Numbered from the stretch's first letter, positions 45,488-54,906 are shown. The stretch: DNA of 61,438 bases from an uncultured Lachnospiraceae bacterium (GCA_900539175.1 UQAW01000017.1:1-61438), one strand, 5' to 3'. Notes: generated by a model not told the origin, from the sequence alone. Translations and numbers: made by a program.

Positions 45488-46508
45488 TTTTCTCATAAAG
45501 CGGTGCCAGAAGTTCCATCGCTTCGATCTTATGTTCCGCCAGAGAATGGGCATAGATATTCATTGTAATAGATGGATTCGAGTGCCCCAGAAGCTCGCTG
45601 AGTGTCTTGGGGTCCACCCCCGCTTCCAGAGCACGCGTGGCAAAGGTATGCCGCAGACAATGAAAATTGGCATTCGTCACTTCTGCTTTTCTCAGTATAC
45701 TTTTAAAGTATTTCTGATAAACTCTCGGTTCAATCGGTTTTCCGGATTTTCCGCAGATAAATGTCTCATCGGGCAAAGCTGTTTTCCTATCTTTATTCAA
45801 ATAATTTTGAATATATGCTATCAGAAAACCGGGAAGGGGAATATCCCGGATGGATGCATGAGATTTCGGTCTGCCCTCGTATAAGATAGTTTTTCTCCCG
45901 CTGTTATCCAGACATTTAATCCGCTCCAGCGTTCGCTGCACGTGAAGCATCTGGTTTCCAATATCCACGTCTTCAATATGTAACGCACACAATTCCCCAA
46001 TCCGAATTCCGGTATACAAACAGAGAATAATTCCTACCCTGTTTGGATTCTTCGACTGCAGCGCAGCGTGTTCAATCTGCTTTTGCTCTGCCTTGGAAAA
46101 TACCTTTACCTTTCCCCATTCCTTTTTCGGCAGACGGACAGACGTGCAGTCATTTCGCAAAAGTATTCCATTGCTTTTGGCGTAATTCAGCGCAGAATTC
46201 AAAACCGTGTGAATACTGCTGATTGTCTGATAAGATAAACCTCCCCTCTGATCCAGCCTGCCTTTTTCATACTTCTGATTAAAAAAAGACTGCAGCAAAA
46301 ATAAGTTGATTTCAGACATCCGGTATTCTCCCAACTGCGGAACAATATGACGAAAAATTAATTCATAAAAAGTCCCTGCTGTAGAGGGCCGGACAGAATT
46401 TTTTTCCACCTCATAAAACCAGAATGTAAGAAAATCCTTTAATTTAGGGTTTTCCCATAATTTACTGTCTTTATTCAGACAATTTACATCTGTGATACCA
46501 TTCTCCAT
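45477..46508 (-). CDS. Tyrosine recombinase / site-specific integrase
   Basis: The 343-residue protein has a SAM-like core-binding domain (about 20-120) and a catalytic domain with Arg169 (TGIRIGEL), a Lys in the beta-hairpin near 215, HCLRH (His283, Arg286), LGHS (His309) and the nucleophile Tyr319 (MNIYAH). All catalytic residues are present. Length and layout fit small phage or transposon integrases and also the recombinases that flip promoter segments. I chose the ATG at 46508 because GGAGGTATTACAA precedes it. No prophage or conjugative genes accompany it. A TTGACA on the minus strand at 46625-46630 could be its -35, which would place its weak -10 inside the right repeat. Confidence 0.9.
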   Translation of the reverse strand: MENGITDVNCLNKDSKLWENPKLKDFLTFWFYEVEKNSVRPSTAGTFYELIFRHIVPQLGEYRMSEINLFLLQSFFNQKYEKGRLDQRGGLSYQTISSIHTVLNSALNYAKSNGILLRNDCTSVRLPKKEWGKVKVFSKAEQKQIEHAALQSKNPNRVGIILCLYTGIRIGELCALHIEDVDIGNQMLHVQRTLERIKCLDNSGRKTILYEGRPKSHASIRDIPLPGFLIAYIQNYLNKDRKTALPDETFICGKSGKPIEPRVYQKYFKSILRKAEVTNANFHCLRHTFATRALEAGVDPKTLSELLGHSNPSITMNIYAHSLAEHKIEAMELLAPLYEKSII

Positions 46509-46552
46509 TTGTAATACCTCCACTTTAATAATTTTCAAACATACTCTAAATA

Positions 46553-46581
46553 TTGACACTCAAAGTTTACTATGATATGAT
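46553..46581 (+). promoter_or_regulatory. Consensus promoter facing outward beside the recombinase
   Basis: TTGACA (46553-46558) and TATGAT (46576-46581) are 17 bases apart. It points away from the recombinase gene, toward the terminator at 46652, and lies between the recombinase start and the right inverted repeat. Confidence 0.75.
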
Positions 46582-46587
46582 GTTTTT

Positions 46588-46677
46588 GGACATAAATTAG
46601 AAAATTAAACGATAATTTTATTACTGTCAAAAAATTATGTATTTTATTAGAGGAGCTGTTCAAACAGCTCCTTTTTT
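46588..46677 (+). ncRNA. Candidate small RNA of about 90 bases
   Basis: The promoter at 46553-46581 is followed only about 70-90 bases later by a terminator hairpin, GGAGCTG with CAGCTCC (46652-46670), and TTTTTT. The only open frame inside is a six-codon one. The product would be a short RNA, or an idle transcript of a promoter whose real target lies on the other side of an invertible segment. Confidence 0.45.
46598..46614 (+). repeat. Right inverted repeat flanking the recombinase (candidate crossover site)
   Basis: TAGAAAATTAAACGATA differs at one position from the minus-strand sequence at 45460-45476. It lies 16 bases beyond the outward promoter, so that promoter would be carried inside an inverting segment of about 1.15 kb. 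Confidence 0.5.
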
Positions 46678-46814
46678 CAAAAACACATTTTTTTCACATT
46701 CTCTCCCCACTTTCAACACAACTTTTCAACATTTTCATCACAATTTTTCTCTATACTCAAACTATACACAGCACAGAGAACCCGCATCTTATCAACAAAA
46801 ACTTGGGATTCTCC

Positions 46815-46890
46815 CAGAGCGTGTTTAAAAATCATTTATCCGAACTATAAAAATATGATACCAGGGTCAAAATACCTTTTGACCCCAACA
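46815..46890 (+). repeat. Intergenic repeat fragment: GAGCGTGTTT box plus family B 5' end
   Basis: CCAGAGCGTGTTTAAAAAT (as at 7829) is followed by ATATGATACCAGGGTCAAAA and a hairpin, GGGTCAAAA with TTTTGACCC. The right half of family B is absent. It lies in the leader region of the HtrA gene. The stretch 46678-46814 between the small-RNA terminator and this repeat holds nothing I can name. Confidence 0.6.
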
Positions 46891-46936
46891 TCAAAATATC
46901 TACCTATATTAATAAGCAAAACAGGAGGACTGTGTC

Positions 46937-48301
46937 ATGTCAGATTTTTATGATTTTAATTCCAGCAACCACGATTGTGAGAACAATTTTACTTTCCCGG
47001 ATGTCCCGGTTGAACCTACAGACAGGACTGGACGGAAAGCCAGAAAAAACAGACGAAGCAGCCGAAATCATCCCCTTGCAAAGAAAGTAGGAACTCTTAC
47101 TTTAAGCGCCCTGTTATTCGGCAGTGTGTCTGCAGGGGCTTTTCAGGCTGTAAATACACTAAGCGGCTATACCGAAAGCCGTTTGGCTGCTTCATCAACC
47201 TCAGACAGCGAATCTTCCGGTCACCTGCTGAAGGCAACTACAATATCCAATGAGCAAACTACAAACCCTTCCGCTTCCATGGATGTTTCCTCCATCGTAA
47301 AATCAGCAATGCCTTCCATTGTTTCCATCACCAATAAATCCGTTCAGGAAGTTCAAAATTACTTCAGTCGATTTGGTTATGGATACATGCAGCCACAGCT
47401 GGAAGAAACCGAAAGCTGCGGTTCCGGTATTATCATCGGGAAAAACGATACGGAGCTTCTGATCGTAACCAATTATCATGTAATCGAAGATGCCGATACA
47501 CTCTCTGCATCCTTTATCGACAATCAGGTTTATGAAGCAGTTGCTAAAGGAACCAATCCGGAAAATGACCTGGCAGTGATTGCCGTTCCGCTTGAGAGCA
47601 TCTCTGATGATACCATGAATCAAATTGCAATCGCCGCAATCGGAGATTCTGATGAAATGAATGTTGGGGAACAGGTCGTTGCCATCGGTAACGCACTGGG
47701 TTACGGACAATCTGTCACTACCGGCATTGTAAGCGCATTAAACCGCAGCATCAGTTCCGAAACTGGCAATGAATCCGAAAGTCTTACCTATATCCAGACA
47801 GATGCAGCGATCAACCCCGGCAACAGCGGCGGCGCTCTCTTAAATATGAAGGGTGAAGTCATTGGCATCAACTCCGCAAAATTGTCCTCTACTGAGATTG
47901 AGGGCATGGGATACGCAATTCCTACTTCCAGAGCATCTGACATTATTGAGCATCTGATGAATCAGACCACACGCACAAAAGTAGATGCTTCTGAACAGGG
48001 TACGATTGGTATTCAGGGGATTGATGTTACAAGCGAAATTCAGACAGCTTATCAAATTCCACAGGGTATCTACATCTCAAAAATTACTTCCGGAAGCGCT
48101 GCAGAAGCTGCAGGAATCAGACCCGGCAGTGTGCTCACAACCTTTGATGGTCAGACCATATCCGGCGTCACTGCTCTGCAGGAACTTTTGCAGTATTATA
48201 AAGCAGGCGAATCCGTAGAACTTCTTCTTCAGGTTCCAACGGACGGTTCTTATCAGGAACAAACAGTGACCATAACACTCCAATCTTCAAATCCGGTCTG
48301 A
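46937..48301 (+). CDS. HtrA/DegP-type membrane-anchored serine protease
   Basis: The 454-residue protein has a cytoplasmic N-terminal stretch, one membrane helix (about 51-72), a linker, a trypsin-like protease domain with His181 (TNYHVIEDA), Asp211 (ENDLAVIAV) and Ser297 (NPGNSGGAL), and one C-terminal PDZ domain (about 350-450). Such proteases degrade or refold damaged proteins outside the membrane, as expected in an organism that exports very large proteins. AGGAGGACTGTGTC precedes the ATG. A strong terminator follows. Confidence 0.93.
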   Translation: MSDFYDFNSSNHDCENNFTFPDVPVEPTDRTGRKARKNRRSSRNHPLAKKVGTLTLSALLFGSVSAGAFQAVNTLSGYTESRLAASSTSDSESSGHLLKATTISNEQTTNPSASMDVSSIVKSAMPSIVSITNKSVQEVQNYFSRFGYGYMQPQLEETESCGSGIIIGKNDTELLIVTNYHVIEDADTLSASFIDNQVYEAVAKGTNPENDLAVIAVPLESISDDTMNQIAIAAIGDSDEMNVGEQVVAIGNALGYGQSVTTGIVSALNRSISSETGNESESLTYIQTDAAINPGNSGGALLNMKGEVIGINSAKLSSTEIEGMGYAIPTSRASDIIEHLMNQTTRTKVDASEQGTIGIQGIDVTSEIQTAYQIPQGIYISKITSGSAAEAAGIRPGSVLTTFDGQTISGVTALQELLQYYKAGESVELLLQVPTDGSYQEQTVTITLQSSNPV

Positions 48302-48317
48302 TCTTCTTCACCAGATT

Positions 48318-48357
48318 ACGCCATAGGACACCCCCCTAGTGTACTGTCCTATGGCGT
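48318..48357 (+). terminator. Terminator of the HtrA gene
   Basis: ACGCCATAGGACA (48318-48330) pairs with TGTCCTATGGCGT (48345-48357), followed by TATTTTT. Confidence 0.88.
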
Positions 48358-48458
48358 TATTTTTGGTGATTTTTTTCAATGTTTTTTTGAATATTCTATC
48401 CACTTTATTGATTTTACCTCCTTTTCACCCTTTGTTTCTGTACTTTTTTTGTCTATTA

Positions 48459-48467
48459 TGCTATAAT
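48459..48467 (+). promoter_or_regulatory. Extended -10 promoter of the GH43 operon
   Basis: TGCTATAAT (48459-48467) is a perfect extended -10. No good -35 is seen at the normal distance. Transcription would start near 48474, so the structured repeat at 48476 would be the first thing transcribed. Confidence 0.6.
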
Positions 48468-48475
48468 TACGAATA

Positions 48476-48554
48476 TCGGCGGCAGATGCGGGAGTGCGCA
48501 GCACGGAGCATCTGAGTTTCATATATGGTGATGTCTGCGTCAGCAGGCATGTCC
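48476..48554 (+). repeat. Family A structured repeat, 3' part, in the GH43 operon leader
   Basis: P5 is present with changed but still complementary stems: GATGC with GCATC outside and GTGC-GCA-GCAC inside, keeping the purine loops GGGA and GGA. P6 follows as ATGTCTG with CAGGCAT. The P1-P4 part is missing. The element ends about 10 bases before the ribosome site AAAGGAGG. Confidence 0.75.
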
Positions 48555-48581
48555 GTCTAAAAATGAAAGGAGGACCTTTTT

Positions 48582-50501
48582 ATGAAAGGAAAGAAAATTT
48601 TGGCCGGGATTTTGGCAGTTACACTTCTTCCGCTCTCTGTGCAGGCAGCTTCTGCCATCGCGGACAGCCTGGAAGGCAAACAGCTTCGGATACCGGTCGA
48701 GAAAGAACTCGCAAAAAGCGAGGCAGGAAATCCCTTCCTGGGATTTGACCAGAATGGAAATATGCTTTATGCCGGTGATCCGTCCATTCTCGTAGATGGT
48801 GATACGGTATACGCCTATGTAGGAAATGACACCTCCAGCAACGAAAGCTACTGGATGCCCAACTGGAGATGCTATTCTTCTACCGACATGGTGAACTGGA
48901 AATACGAAAGTATCATCATGGAAAACAGGGACGTTTCCTGGGCTGCCAACGATCACGAGGCCTGGGCAGCACAGGTGATGAAATACAAAGACAAGTATTA
49001 TTTTTATTACACCACCGAAGGCAATGCCAGCGTAGGCCGCGGTAAGTGTATCGGTGTTGCCGTATCTGACAGCCCTACGGGACCATTTGTAGATATCGGA
49101 AAACCACTGGTAAGAAATATTGATACCGGCGATGCATGGAACGGAGGTACCAGAGTTCCTTCTGCTCATACCTGGGAGGATATCGATCCGACTGCGTGGG
49201 TGGAGACCGATCCTGAGACCGGGGAAGACCGCCGTGTTCTTTGCTGGGGAAATAACCGTTTCTTTAACTGTGAGCTGAATGAAGATATGATTTCTATTAA
49301 AGACCGTGACGGAGACGCCAATACTCTGTCCTGCGGATTCGGATCAACCTACGACATCTCGGTGGGAACGATCGACGGAGTTGCCGGAAGAGAGGCACGC
49401 TGGAATGACGAGGACGGCGTATCACATTTCTATACAGAGGCTCCGTACTACTATCGCCAGCAAGATGAGGACGGCAATTATTTTGGACCTTATTATATGT
49501 TCTTTGCATGTGACTGGAGAGAACAGATGGCATATGCTACGGCAGATACCTACGAAGATTTTGTTAATAATAACTGGACGTTCGGCAGAGTTATTATGAA
49601 AGCAACTTCTACAGCCAACACAAACCATATGGCAGTTTTTGATTTCAAAGGCAAAACTTATTTCGTATACCACAACGGTTCACTTCCTCATGGAAGCGGA
49701 TATCGCCGTGTTGCATGTGTCGAAGAACTGAATATAAAGGAAGACGGTTCCATCGATCTTTTCACTGAGACATCTACCGGTATTTCAGGAGTGAGCACAA
49801 AGATCACCGATGCATCCGGAGCATATGTTGCACACGAAAACTTTACAAACAGAATCAACGATGAAGATTATCCAATGTCCGGATCAAAAGCACGTGAAAT
49901 GCTGGTAAGCAGCAATGCCGAAGAGGATGATACAAAATGGGAACTGGAAAAAGGCAAATCCAATCCGGATAACAAAGCTTATGTATCGATTCAGTCCTAC
50001 AACAAACCGGGTCTTTACCTCTGTGCGGAAGATACTGATATTGTCCTGGCACAAGATGTAGATGGAAGTTCTGCAACTGCCCAGAAGATGACATTCCGCT
50101 CTTTGGAAGGATTCTCAGGAAGCGGCGTTACCTTTGAAAGTGTATCCAAACCGGGATATTACCTGACAAGCAAAGACGGGGATCTGGTTCTTGATAACCA
50201 TCCATCTGCGGAAGCTTGTACCTTCCAAGTCGATACAGATACGCCTGTTTCTTCCCTGAAAGTTATGAAGACCAAACGGATGTATACCGTTGGAAGCACA
50301 CTGAATACCAATGATATCCGAATCACTGCTGCCTACGAAAACGGTGATACAAAGCGAATCACGGAGTACACAACCAACGCGGATACCATTGATATGAGTA
50401 CAACAGGTAAAAAGTCTCTGGTTATCACTTATGTCGAGAATGGAACAACCGTAAAAGAAACGGTAACAATCCGTGTCGTTGACAAAAGTGAAACCTGGTA
50501 A
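48582..50501 (+). CDS. Secreted GH43-family glycosidase with AbfB-like arabinose-binding domain
   Basis: The 639-residue protein has a signal peptide (about 1-27), a five-bladed GH43 domain (35-415) with YAGDPSIL (Asp66, probable base), DPTAW near 203 and TEAPYYY (Glu286 region, probable acid), a beta-trefoil domain of the AbfB/CBM42 kind (about 465-552) and a C-terminal Ig-like domain (555-636). An arabinose-containing polymer is the likely substrate, by family knowledge. Unlike its neighbours it has no SLH repeats, so it is either released or held by the SLH protein encoded 14 bases downstream. AAAGGAGGACC precedes the ATG. Confidence 0.9.
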   Translation: MKGKKILAGILAVTLLPLSVQAASAIADSLEGKQLRIPVEKELAKSEAGNPFLGFDQNGNMLYAGDPSILVDGDTVYAYVGNDTSSNESYWMPNWRCYSSTDMVNWKYESIIMENRDVSWAANDHEAWAAQVMKYKDKYYFYYTTEGNASVGRGKCIGVAVSDSPTGPFVDIGKPLVRNIDTGDAWNGGTRVPSAHTWEDIDPTAWVETDPETGEDRRVLCWGNNRFFNCELNEDMISIKDRDGDANTLSCGFGSTYDISVGTIDGVAGREARWNDEDGVSHFYTEAPYYYRQQDEDGNYFGPYYMFFACDWREQMAYATADTYEDFVNNNWTFGRVIMKATSTANTNHMAVFDFKGKTYFVYHNGSLPHGSGYRRVACVEELNIKEDGSIDLFTETSTGISGVSTKITDASGAYVAHENFTNRINDEDYPMSGSKAREMLVSSNAEEDDTKWELEKGKSNPDNKAYVSIQSYNKPGLYLCAEDTDIVLAQDVDGSSATAQKMTFRSLEGFSGSGVTFESVSKPGYYLTSKDGDLVLDNHPSAEACTFQVDTDTPVSSLKVMKTKRMYTVGSTLNTNDIRITAAYENGDTKRITEYTTNADTIDMSTTGKKSLVITYVENGTTVKETVTIRVVDKSETW

Positions 50502-50515
50502 AGGAGGGTATTACT

Positions 50516-53494
50516 ATGAAATGTAAGAAATTATTTTCTGCTTTTCTTGCTGCAGTCGTAACGACTGTCACCGTACTGCCGGGCACCGGCACACTTCAGG
50601 CAAACGCAGCCGCTGCACCGTCTCCATTAAAAACATTTTCCTTTGAAAATGATCTGGACGGCAGCACGATGCAGACCTATCAGAATGCAGGTACATACAC
50701 TGGAGAAGCAGTATACGAAGATGGTAAGGCCGGAAAAGCAATTCGTCTCGGGGATTACGGCTTAAAATTAAACGTGGGAAATGTCGGAGAAAATTACTCT
50801 GTATCTCTGTGGGTAAATCCATCCGAAGCCTTAAAGGAACACGGAGCTTTATTATTTGCCAGTGCTCCCAAAGGCGCGTCGGAACTTTGGACTTCCCTTT
50901 CCGGCAATAACAGCGGAAAACTCAAACTCTGGTCCAACGGCGACGGCTTCGGCTGGTCCCAGGCATTTACTGATGTCACACTGGAAAATAACCAGTGGTC
51001 ACTGGTTACCTACACACAGTCCGGCAAAAACGCCGCCTTATATATCAATGGTACACAGGTTGCTTCCGGTACCGCTGCCCGTGCGCTTATGGCAGATGGA
51101 AATGACCTCTATATCGGCACAACCCATTGGGACGCCATGTACAAAGGACTGGTGGATGAGGTTCAGGTCTACGATCAGGCCCTGACAGCAGACGATGTAT
51201 ACAGTCTGTATGACACCAGAGATGCTGAGGAAATCTTTGCAGAAGCAGGATTCACGGTTAACGAAAGCATCTCCACTTATACCGGAATAACAACAAAATT
51301 AACCGTTGTTCTTCCAGCCGGTGTTGCTTCTTCTGATGCAGCAGTTACTTACACATCAGACAACACAGCTATCGCGACGGTTGATGATAACGGTATTGTT
51401 ACCGGCATTGCTGCAGGAACTACAGCTATCACAACAAAGGTCGTAGTAGGAAGCACAGAAAAAGCGCAGAAAACAACTGTAACAGTTATTGACTCTTCCG
51501 ATGTCAGCAATCTTCCGGTTGTAGCATCCTACACCATGGATAACGGCTCCGGCGCTGTCATTACAGATGATTCCGGCAAGGGAAATGATGCAACGATCGT
51601 TAACCCGGGAAATACTGCTTACGTAAAAGATGGTGATCGCAGTGTACTTCAGATGAATTCTACCGACAGCTACATCACGCTTCCATCCGGCATCTACACT
51701 TCTCTGTCAGATAAAGAAGCATTTACAATCGAAGCAAAATATGCAAGAATGCCCCAGTCAGCAAGTACTGCATGGCTGTTCTGCTTCGGTTCCAAAGCTG
51801 CCGGCACCGGTTCGAACTACCTGTTCTACTCACCGTTCTTCTATGACAGCGGTATCCGTGCCGGTATCAAAGACAGCAGCACAGAGCAATTGTATACTGC
51901 CAGCCGTCACTTAGATACCGATACCTATTATACGGTTTCCATGGTATTTGACCACGGAACCATCACATTATACGTTGATGGTATCCCCGTTGGTCCAAGT
52001 CTGGAAAGCGGCATGAATATGGAATCCATCGTAAATGCCGGAACAGAAAACAACATCCTCGGCTTTATCGGAAAATCCTGTTGGTCTGCAGATGCCAATC
52101 TGCTGGGTAAGATTGATTCCTTCAAAGTTTATGATAAGGCTTTGACAGAGGATGAAATTCAGGTTTCTGACCCGGATCACGCCAGGGCACTTCGAAGCGC
52201 TCTGGATGCCGCACTGTCAGAGGAAGTCATCCTCGGAAGTAAAAACGCTTCTCTGGATGAGATCTGCTGCAACATGAATCTGGTTGCCAAATTAAACGAC
52301 CTGAATATCACATGGATCTCTTCCAACCCGGAAATCATCTCTGCATCCGGAAAAGTTGTGAATCCTGCAGAAGATACACAAGTAACACTGACTGCCCGTG
52401 TAAGTTATGGTCAGTTAAGTGCGGAGAAAACATTCACAGTAACCGTGAAGCCATTAGACTTAAGTATTCTGGAAGCAGTTCTTGCAGAAGCAAAGGCTCT
52501 GGATCTGAACGCCTTCCAGACTGAATCCACCGCTGCATTGAAAAAAATTCTGGAAGGGCTTCCGGAAGATCCGACTTCCGAAATCAAGACACAGGAAGAT
52601 GCCCTTGCACTGGAAGATCAGATCAGAAATGCAGTCAGCAAGCTTGTATATCTTCCGGAATACAAAGACCCATGGGATCTGATTGAAGCTGCCGCTCCGA
52701 AGGAAGACGCTTCCTACAATGCAGGTGATTCTGAAGTACTATTTACAATTCCGGAAGGACTGGAGAACTGTGTAACGGTAACCTACCATTCTGATAACGA
52801 AAATGTAGCTGCCTATAAAGACGGTAAAGTTCAGGCAATCGCAGCCGGAACCGCTATCCTTACAACTACTGTTACCGCAAAGATAGATGGATTCTCCATG
52901 GAATATGGTACCTGCGTAACGGTAAATAAGAAAACGTCTGATACCTTCTTCAAGGACGTACCGGAATCTTCCTGGTTCTATCCTTATGTAAAATACGTAG
53001 CTGACAACAAGATTATGACAGGTTTAACCCCCGAAATCTTCGGACCGGAAAAGGCTCTGTATCGTTCAGAAATGGCTGTTATCGTACATCGTATGGCAGG
53101 CGAACCAAGCGCAGACTTTGAAGCGATCTACCCGGATGTGGAAGCAGACGAATTTTATTCCGAAGCAGTCATCTGGGCAAGCGGAAAGGATGTTGATGTA
53201 ATCAGGGGCTATGCACATGGTGCCTTTGGTCCTGCCGATGCGCTTACCCGCGAGCAGATGGTCACAATTCTGTACCGCTATGCAAACTATAAAGGCTATA
53301 ACACAACTGACACATCTGATATGAAGCAGTTCCCGGACAGCGATGACGTTTCCGAATTCGCAAAACCGGCAATGGCATGGGCTGTAGCAAACGGATTGAT
53401 CACTGGATCTGATGGAAAACTGAAACCTCAGGATGCAGCCTCACGTTTAGAGTGTGCAGTTGTAGTCCAGAGATTTATGGAAACCATCAAATAA
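50516..53494 (+). CDS. Secreted LamG / Ig-like / SLH surface protein without catalytic domain
   Basis: The 992-residue protein has a signal peptide (about 1-32), LamG domain 1 (38-235), a Big2-type Ig repeat (243-330, with NTAIATVDDNGIVTGIAAGT), LamG domain 2 (335-555), an atypical Ig domain (560-650), a helical spacer (655-725), another Big2-like repeat (725-805) and three SLH repeats (812-992). No glycosidase, lyase or protease motif is visible. It should sit on the cell surface and bind glycans. It is co-transcribed with the GH43/AbfB enzyme, so it may present substrate to it or scaffold it. AAAGGAGGGTATTACT precedes the ATG. Confidence 0.88.
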   Translation: MKCKKLFSAFLAAVVTTVTVLPGTGTLQANAAAAPSPLKTFSFENDLDGSTMQTYQNAGTYTGEAVYEDGKAGKAIRLGDYGLKLNVGNVGENYSVSLWVNPSEALKEHGALLFASAPKGASELWTSLSGNNSGKLKLWSNGDGFGWSQAFTDVTLENNQWSLVTYTQSGKNAALYINGTQVASGTAARALMADGNDLYIGTTHWDAMYKGLVDEVQVYDQALTADDVYSLYDTRDAEEIFAEAGFTVNESISTYTGITTKLTVVLPAGVASSDAAVTYTSDNTAIATVDDNGIVTGIAAGTTAITTKVVVGSTEKAQKTTVTVIDSSDVSNLPVVASYTMDNGSGAVITDDSGKGNDATIVNPGNTAYVKDGDRSVLQMNSTDSYITLPSGIYTSLSDKEAFTIEAKYARMPQSASTAWLFCFGSKAAGTGSNYLFYSPFFYDSGIRAGIKDSSTEQLYTASRHLDTDTYYTVSMVFDHGTITLYVDGIPVGPSLESGMNMESIVNAGTENNILGFIGKSCWSADANLLGKIDSFKVYDKALTEDEIQVSDPDHARALRSALDAALSEEVILGSKNASLDEICCNMNLVAKLNDLNITWISSNPEIISASGKVVNPAEDTQVTLTARVSYGQLSAEKTFTVTVKPLDLSILEAVLAEAKALDLNAFQTESTAALKKILEGLPEDPTSEIKTQEDALALEDQIRNAVSKLVYLPEYKDPWDLIEAAAPKEDASYNAGDSEVLFTIPEGLENCVTVTYHSDNENVAAYKDGKVQAIAAGTAILTTTVTAKIDGFSMEYGTCVTVNKKTSDTFFKDVPESSWFYPYVKYVADNKIMTGLTPEIFGPEKALYRSEMAVIVHRMAGEPSADFEAIYPDVEADEFYSEAVIWASGKDVDVIRGYAHGAFGPADALTREQMVTILYRYANYKGYNTTDTSDMKQFPDSDDVSEFAKPAMAWAVANGLITGSDGKLKPQDAASRLECAVVVQRFMETIK

Positions 53495-53556
53495 CAACTT
53501 CCATTATTTAAGGAGGCTGTCGGTTAATACCGATTTTTAAGCTCTAAATCTTAAAA

Positions 53557-53615
53557 TAAGAATCTCTCATAGAAATCAGTGTTTTTAATACCTGATATTC
53601 TGTGAGAGATTCTTA
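53557..53615 (-). terminator. Hairpin at the transposase 3' end
   Basis: TAAGAATCTCTCA (53557-53569) pairs with TGAGAGATTCTTA (53603-53615), overlapping the stop region of the transposase remnant, with a T-rich minus-strand tail. Confidence 0.65.
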
Positions 53616-54788
53616 TTTTCCCTTTTCTGTAGATATTTTAGCGCACAAAAACCACTGAACTGCATTTTTGAAAGTGCACTTTTTCCAAGCAGTCTTTTCC
53701 TCTGTTTTCCTTCAAATTGTTTGATCTCATCATGAAGAAAACGATGGTATTTATTTATATTTCTTCCAATCGCATACAGCATGAATTCCTTATATACTTT
53801 TTCTGATGTCCGGTAATTGAACCGATGGAAACGATCATTTTCTTTGATATCTCCAAAATGTCCTTCTGTCTGAATGGAACGAATCTGACGGTTTAAGATC
53901 CCTTTCTCACTCTGGATGTTTGCATGGGATTCCTTTTTCCATGTTTCCCATTGTTCATTGATCTTCATGACTTTGTTTTTCTCAGCATCTTTTTCCGCAT
54001 TATATTTATACAAGCATTTGGCTTTATGTTCGCAACCACTACAGTCTGCACATCCGTACACTTCAAAAACCTGTGTATAACCAGCCTGTTCTTTGGTCTC
54101 TGTGCGGATATGATGCAATTCTCTTCCGTCATGACAAACATAATACAGTTCATCCTCAAACATCTGTGTTTTCATGTTGTAATACTTTCCAATATCTTCC
54201 GTATAAGCGCGTGTTTTCCGCTTTTTATGGTCCTGTAGCTCGATGTAACTGGATATTTTATTTTTCTTCAAATACAGGAGATATGTGATCTTCTTTCATT
54301 CTCATAAAAGTGGCTTCTAAATCTGTTTTAGAATAGCTGTTCCTGTTCTTTCCCATGATCTCAAAGCACTCTTTGTATCCCATAAGGCGTTCGCCGCAGA
54401 CTTCTAATTCTTCATCAAGCTGCTGGATTTCTGGTTTTCTCTTTCCTTTTCCGTAAACAAACCCAATCTGTTCCTTCTCTGCAATCTGTTCCAGGTTTTT
54501 CTGAAGCTTCAGGGCAAGGTCTCTTTCGCATAATTCCACAATACGGTCAACAGCTCTTATCCCCCGCATATTTGCGTAAGTAACTACAGCATACATCATA
54601 ATTGGATTGTACCCGGTTCTTCCCTTATCTGAACAATTGGCTAACAAGCCAGAAAAATCTAATTCCTCCATCACTTTTTTCAGGGTATAAACTGGATCAT
54701 CGTCAGGTAAACATAATTCAAAGAAACTGAAGTTAATTTTCTGTTGCCCAATTTCAAAAAATTCGTTATAATAATCTTGTTTTTGCAT
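53585..54788 (-). pseudogene. IS1182-type transposase, two internal deletions and a frame break
   Basis: The 5' piece (54788-54258) starts MQKQDYYNEFFEIGQQ and contains ELCLPDDDPVYTLKKV and GRTGYNPIMMYAVV, typical for the N-terminal part of IS1182-family transposases. After CERDLALK it jumps to LQKNLEQIAEKEQ, which in relatives, as I recall them, comes well over 100 residues later, so the region with the first catalytic Asp is lost in frame. A second deletion after MRMKEDH joins directly to the segment YLKKNKISSY, shifting the frame. The 3' piece (54271-53585) holds the Cys-rich CADCSGCEHKAKC and the C-terminal TEGHFGDIKEND block. The product cannot be active. Confidence 0.85.
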
Positions 54789-54864
54789 AGTTACATTATA
54801 ACATGTAACGGAGAGAAAGGTGGTTATCGTTAGCCATCTTTTTCTCTTTTTAGGGGAAAAATTT

Positions 54865-54906
54865 CAGGGGGCAGATGTAACTCATGCAAGTCACATCTGC
54901 CCCCTG
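54865..54906. other. Perfect 14-bp stem hairpin near the IS right end
   Basis: CAGGGGGCAGATGT (54865-54878) pairs exactly with ACATCTGCCCCCTG (54893-54906). The loop can pair further (AACT with AAGT). It may protect the element from outside transcription and could also stop transcripts of the minus-strand gene that ends at 54993. Confidence 0.7.

Noticed and set aside
45477..46508. Prophage or conjugative element marked by the integrase
   Set aside because: No structural, packaging, relaxase or replication genes lie near it, and there is no tRNA attachment site. A stand-alone recombinase fits better.
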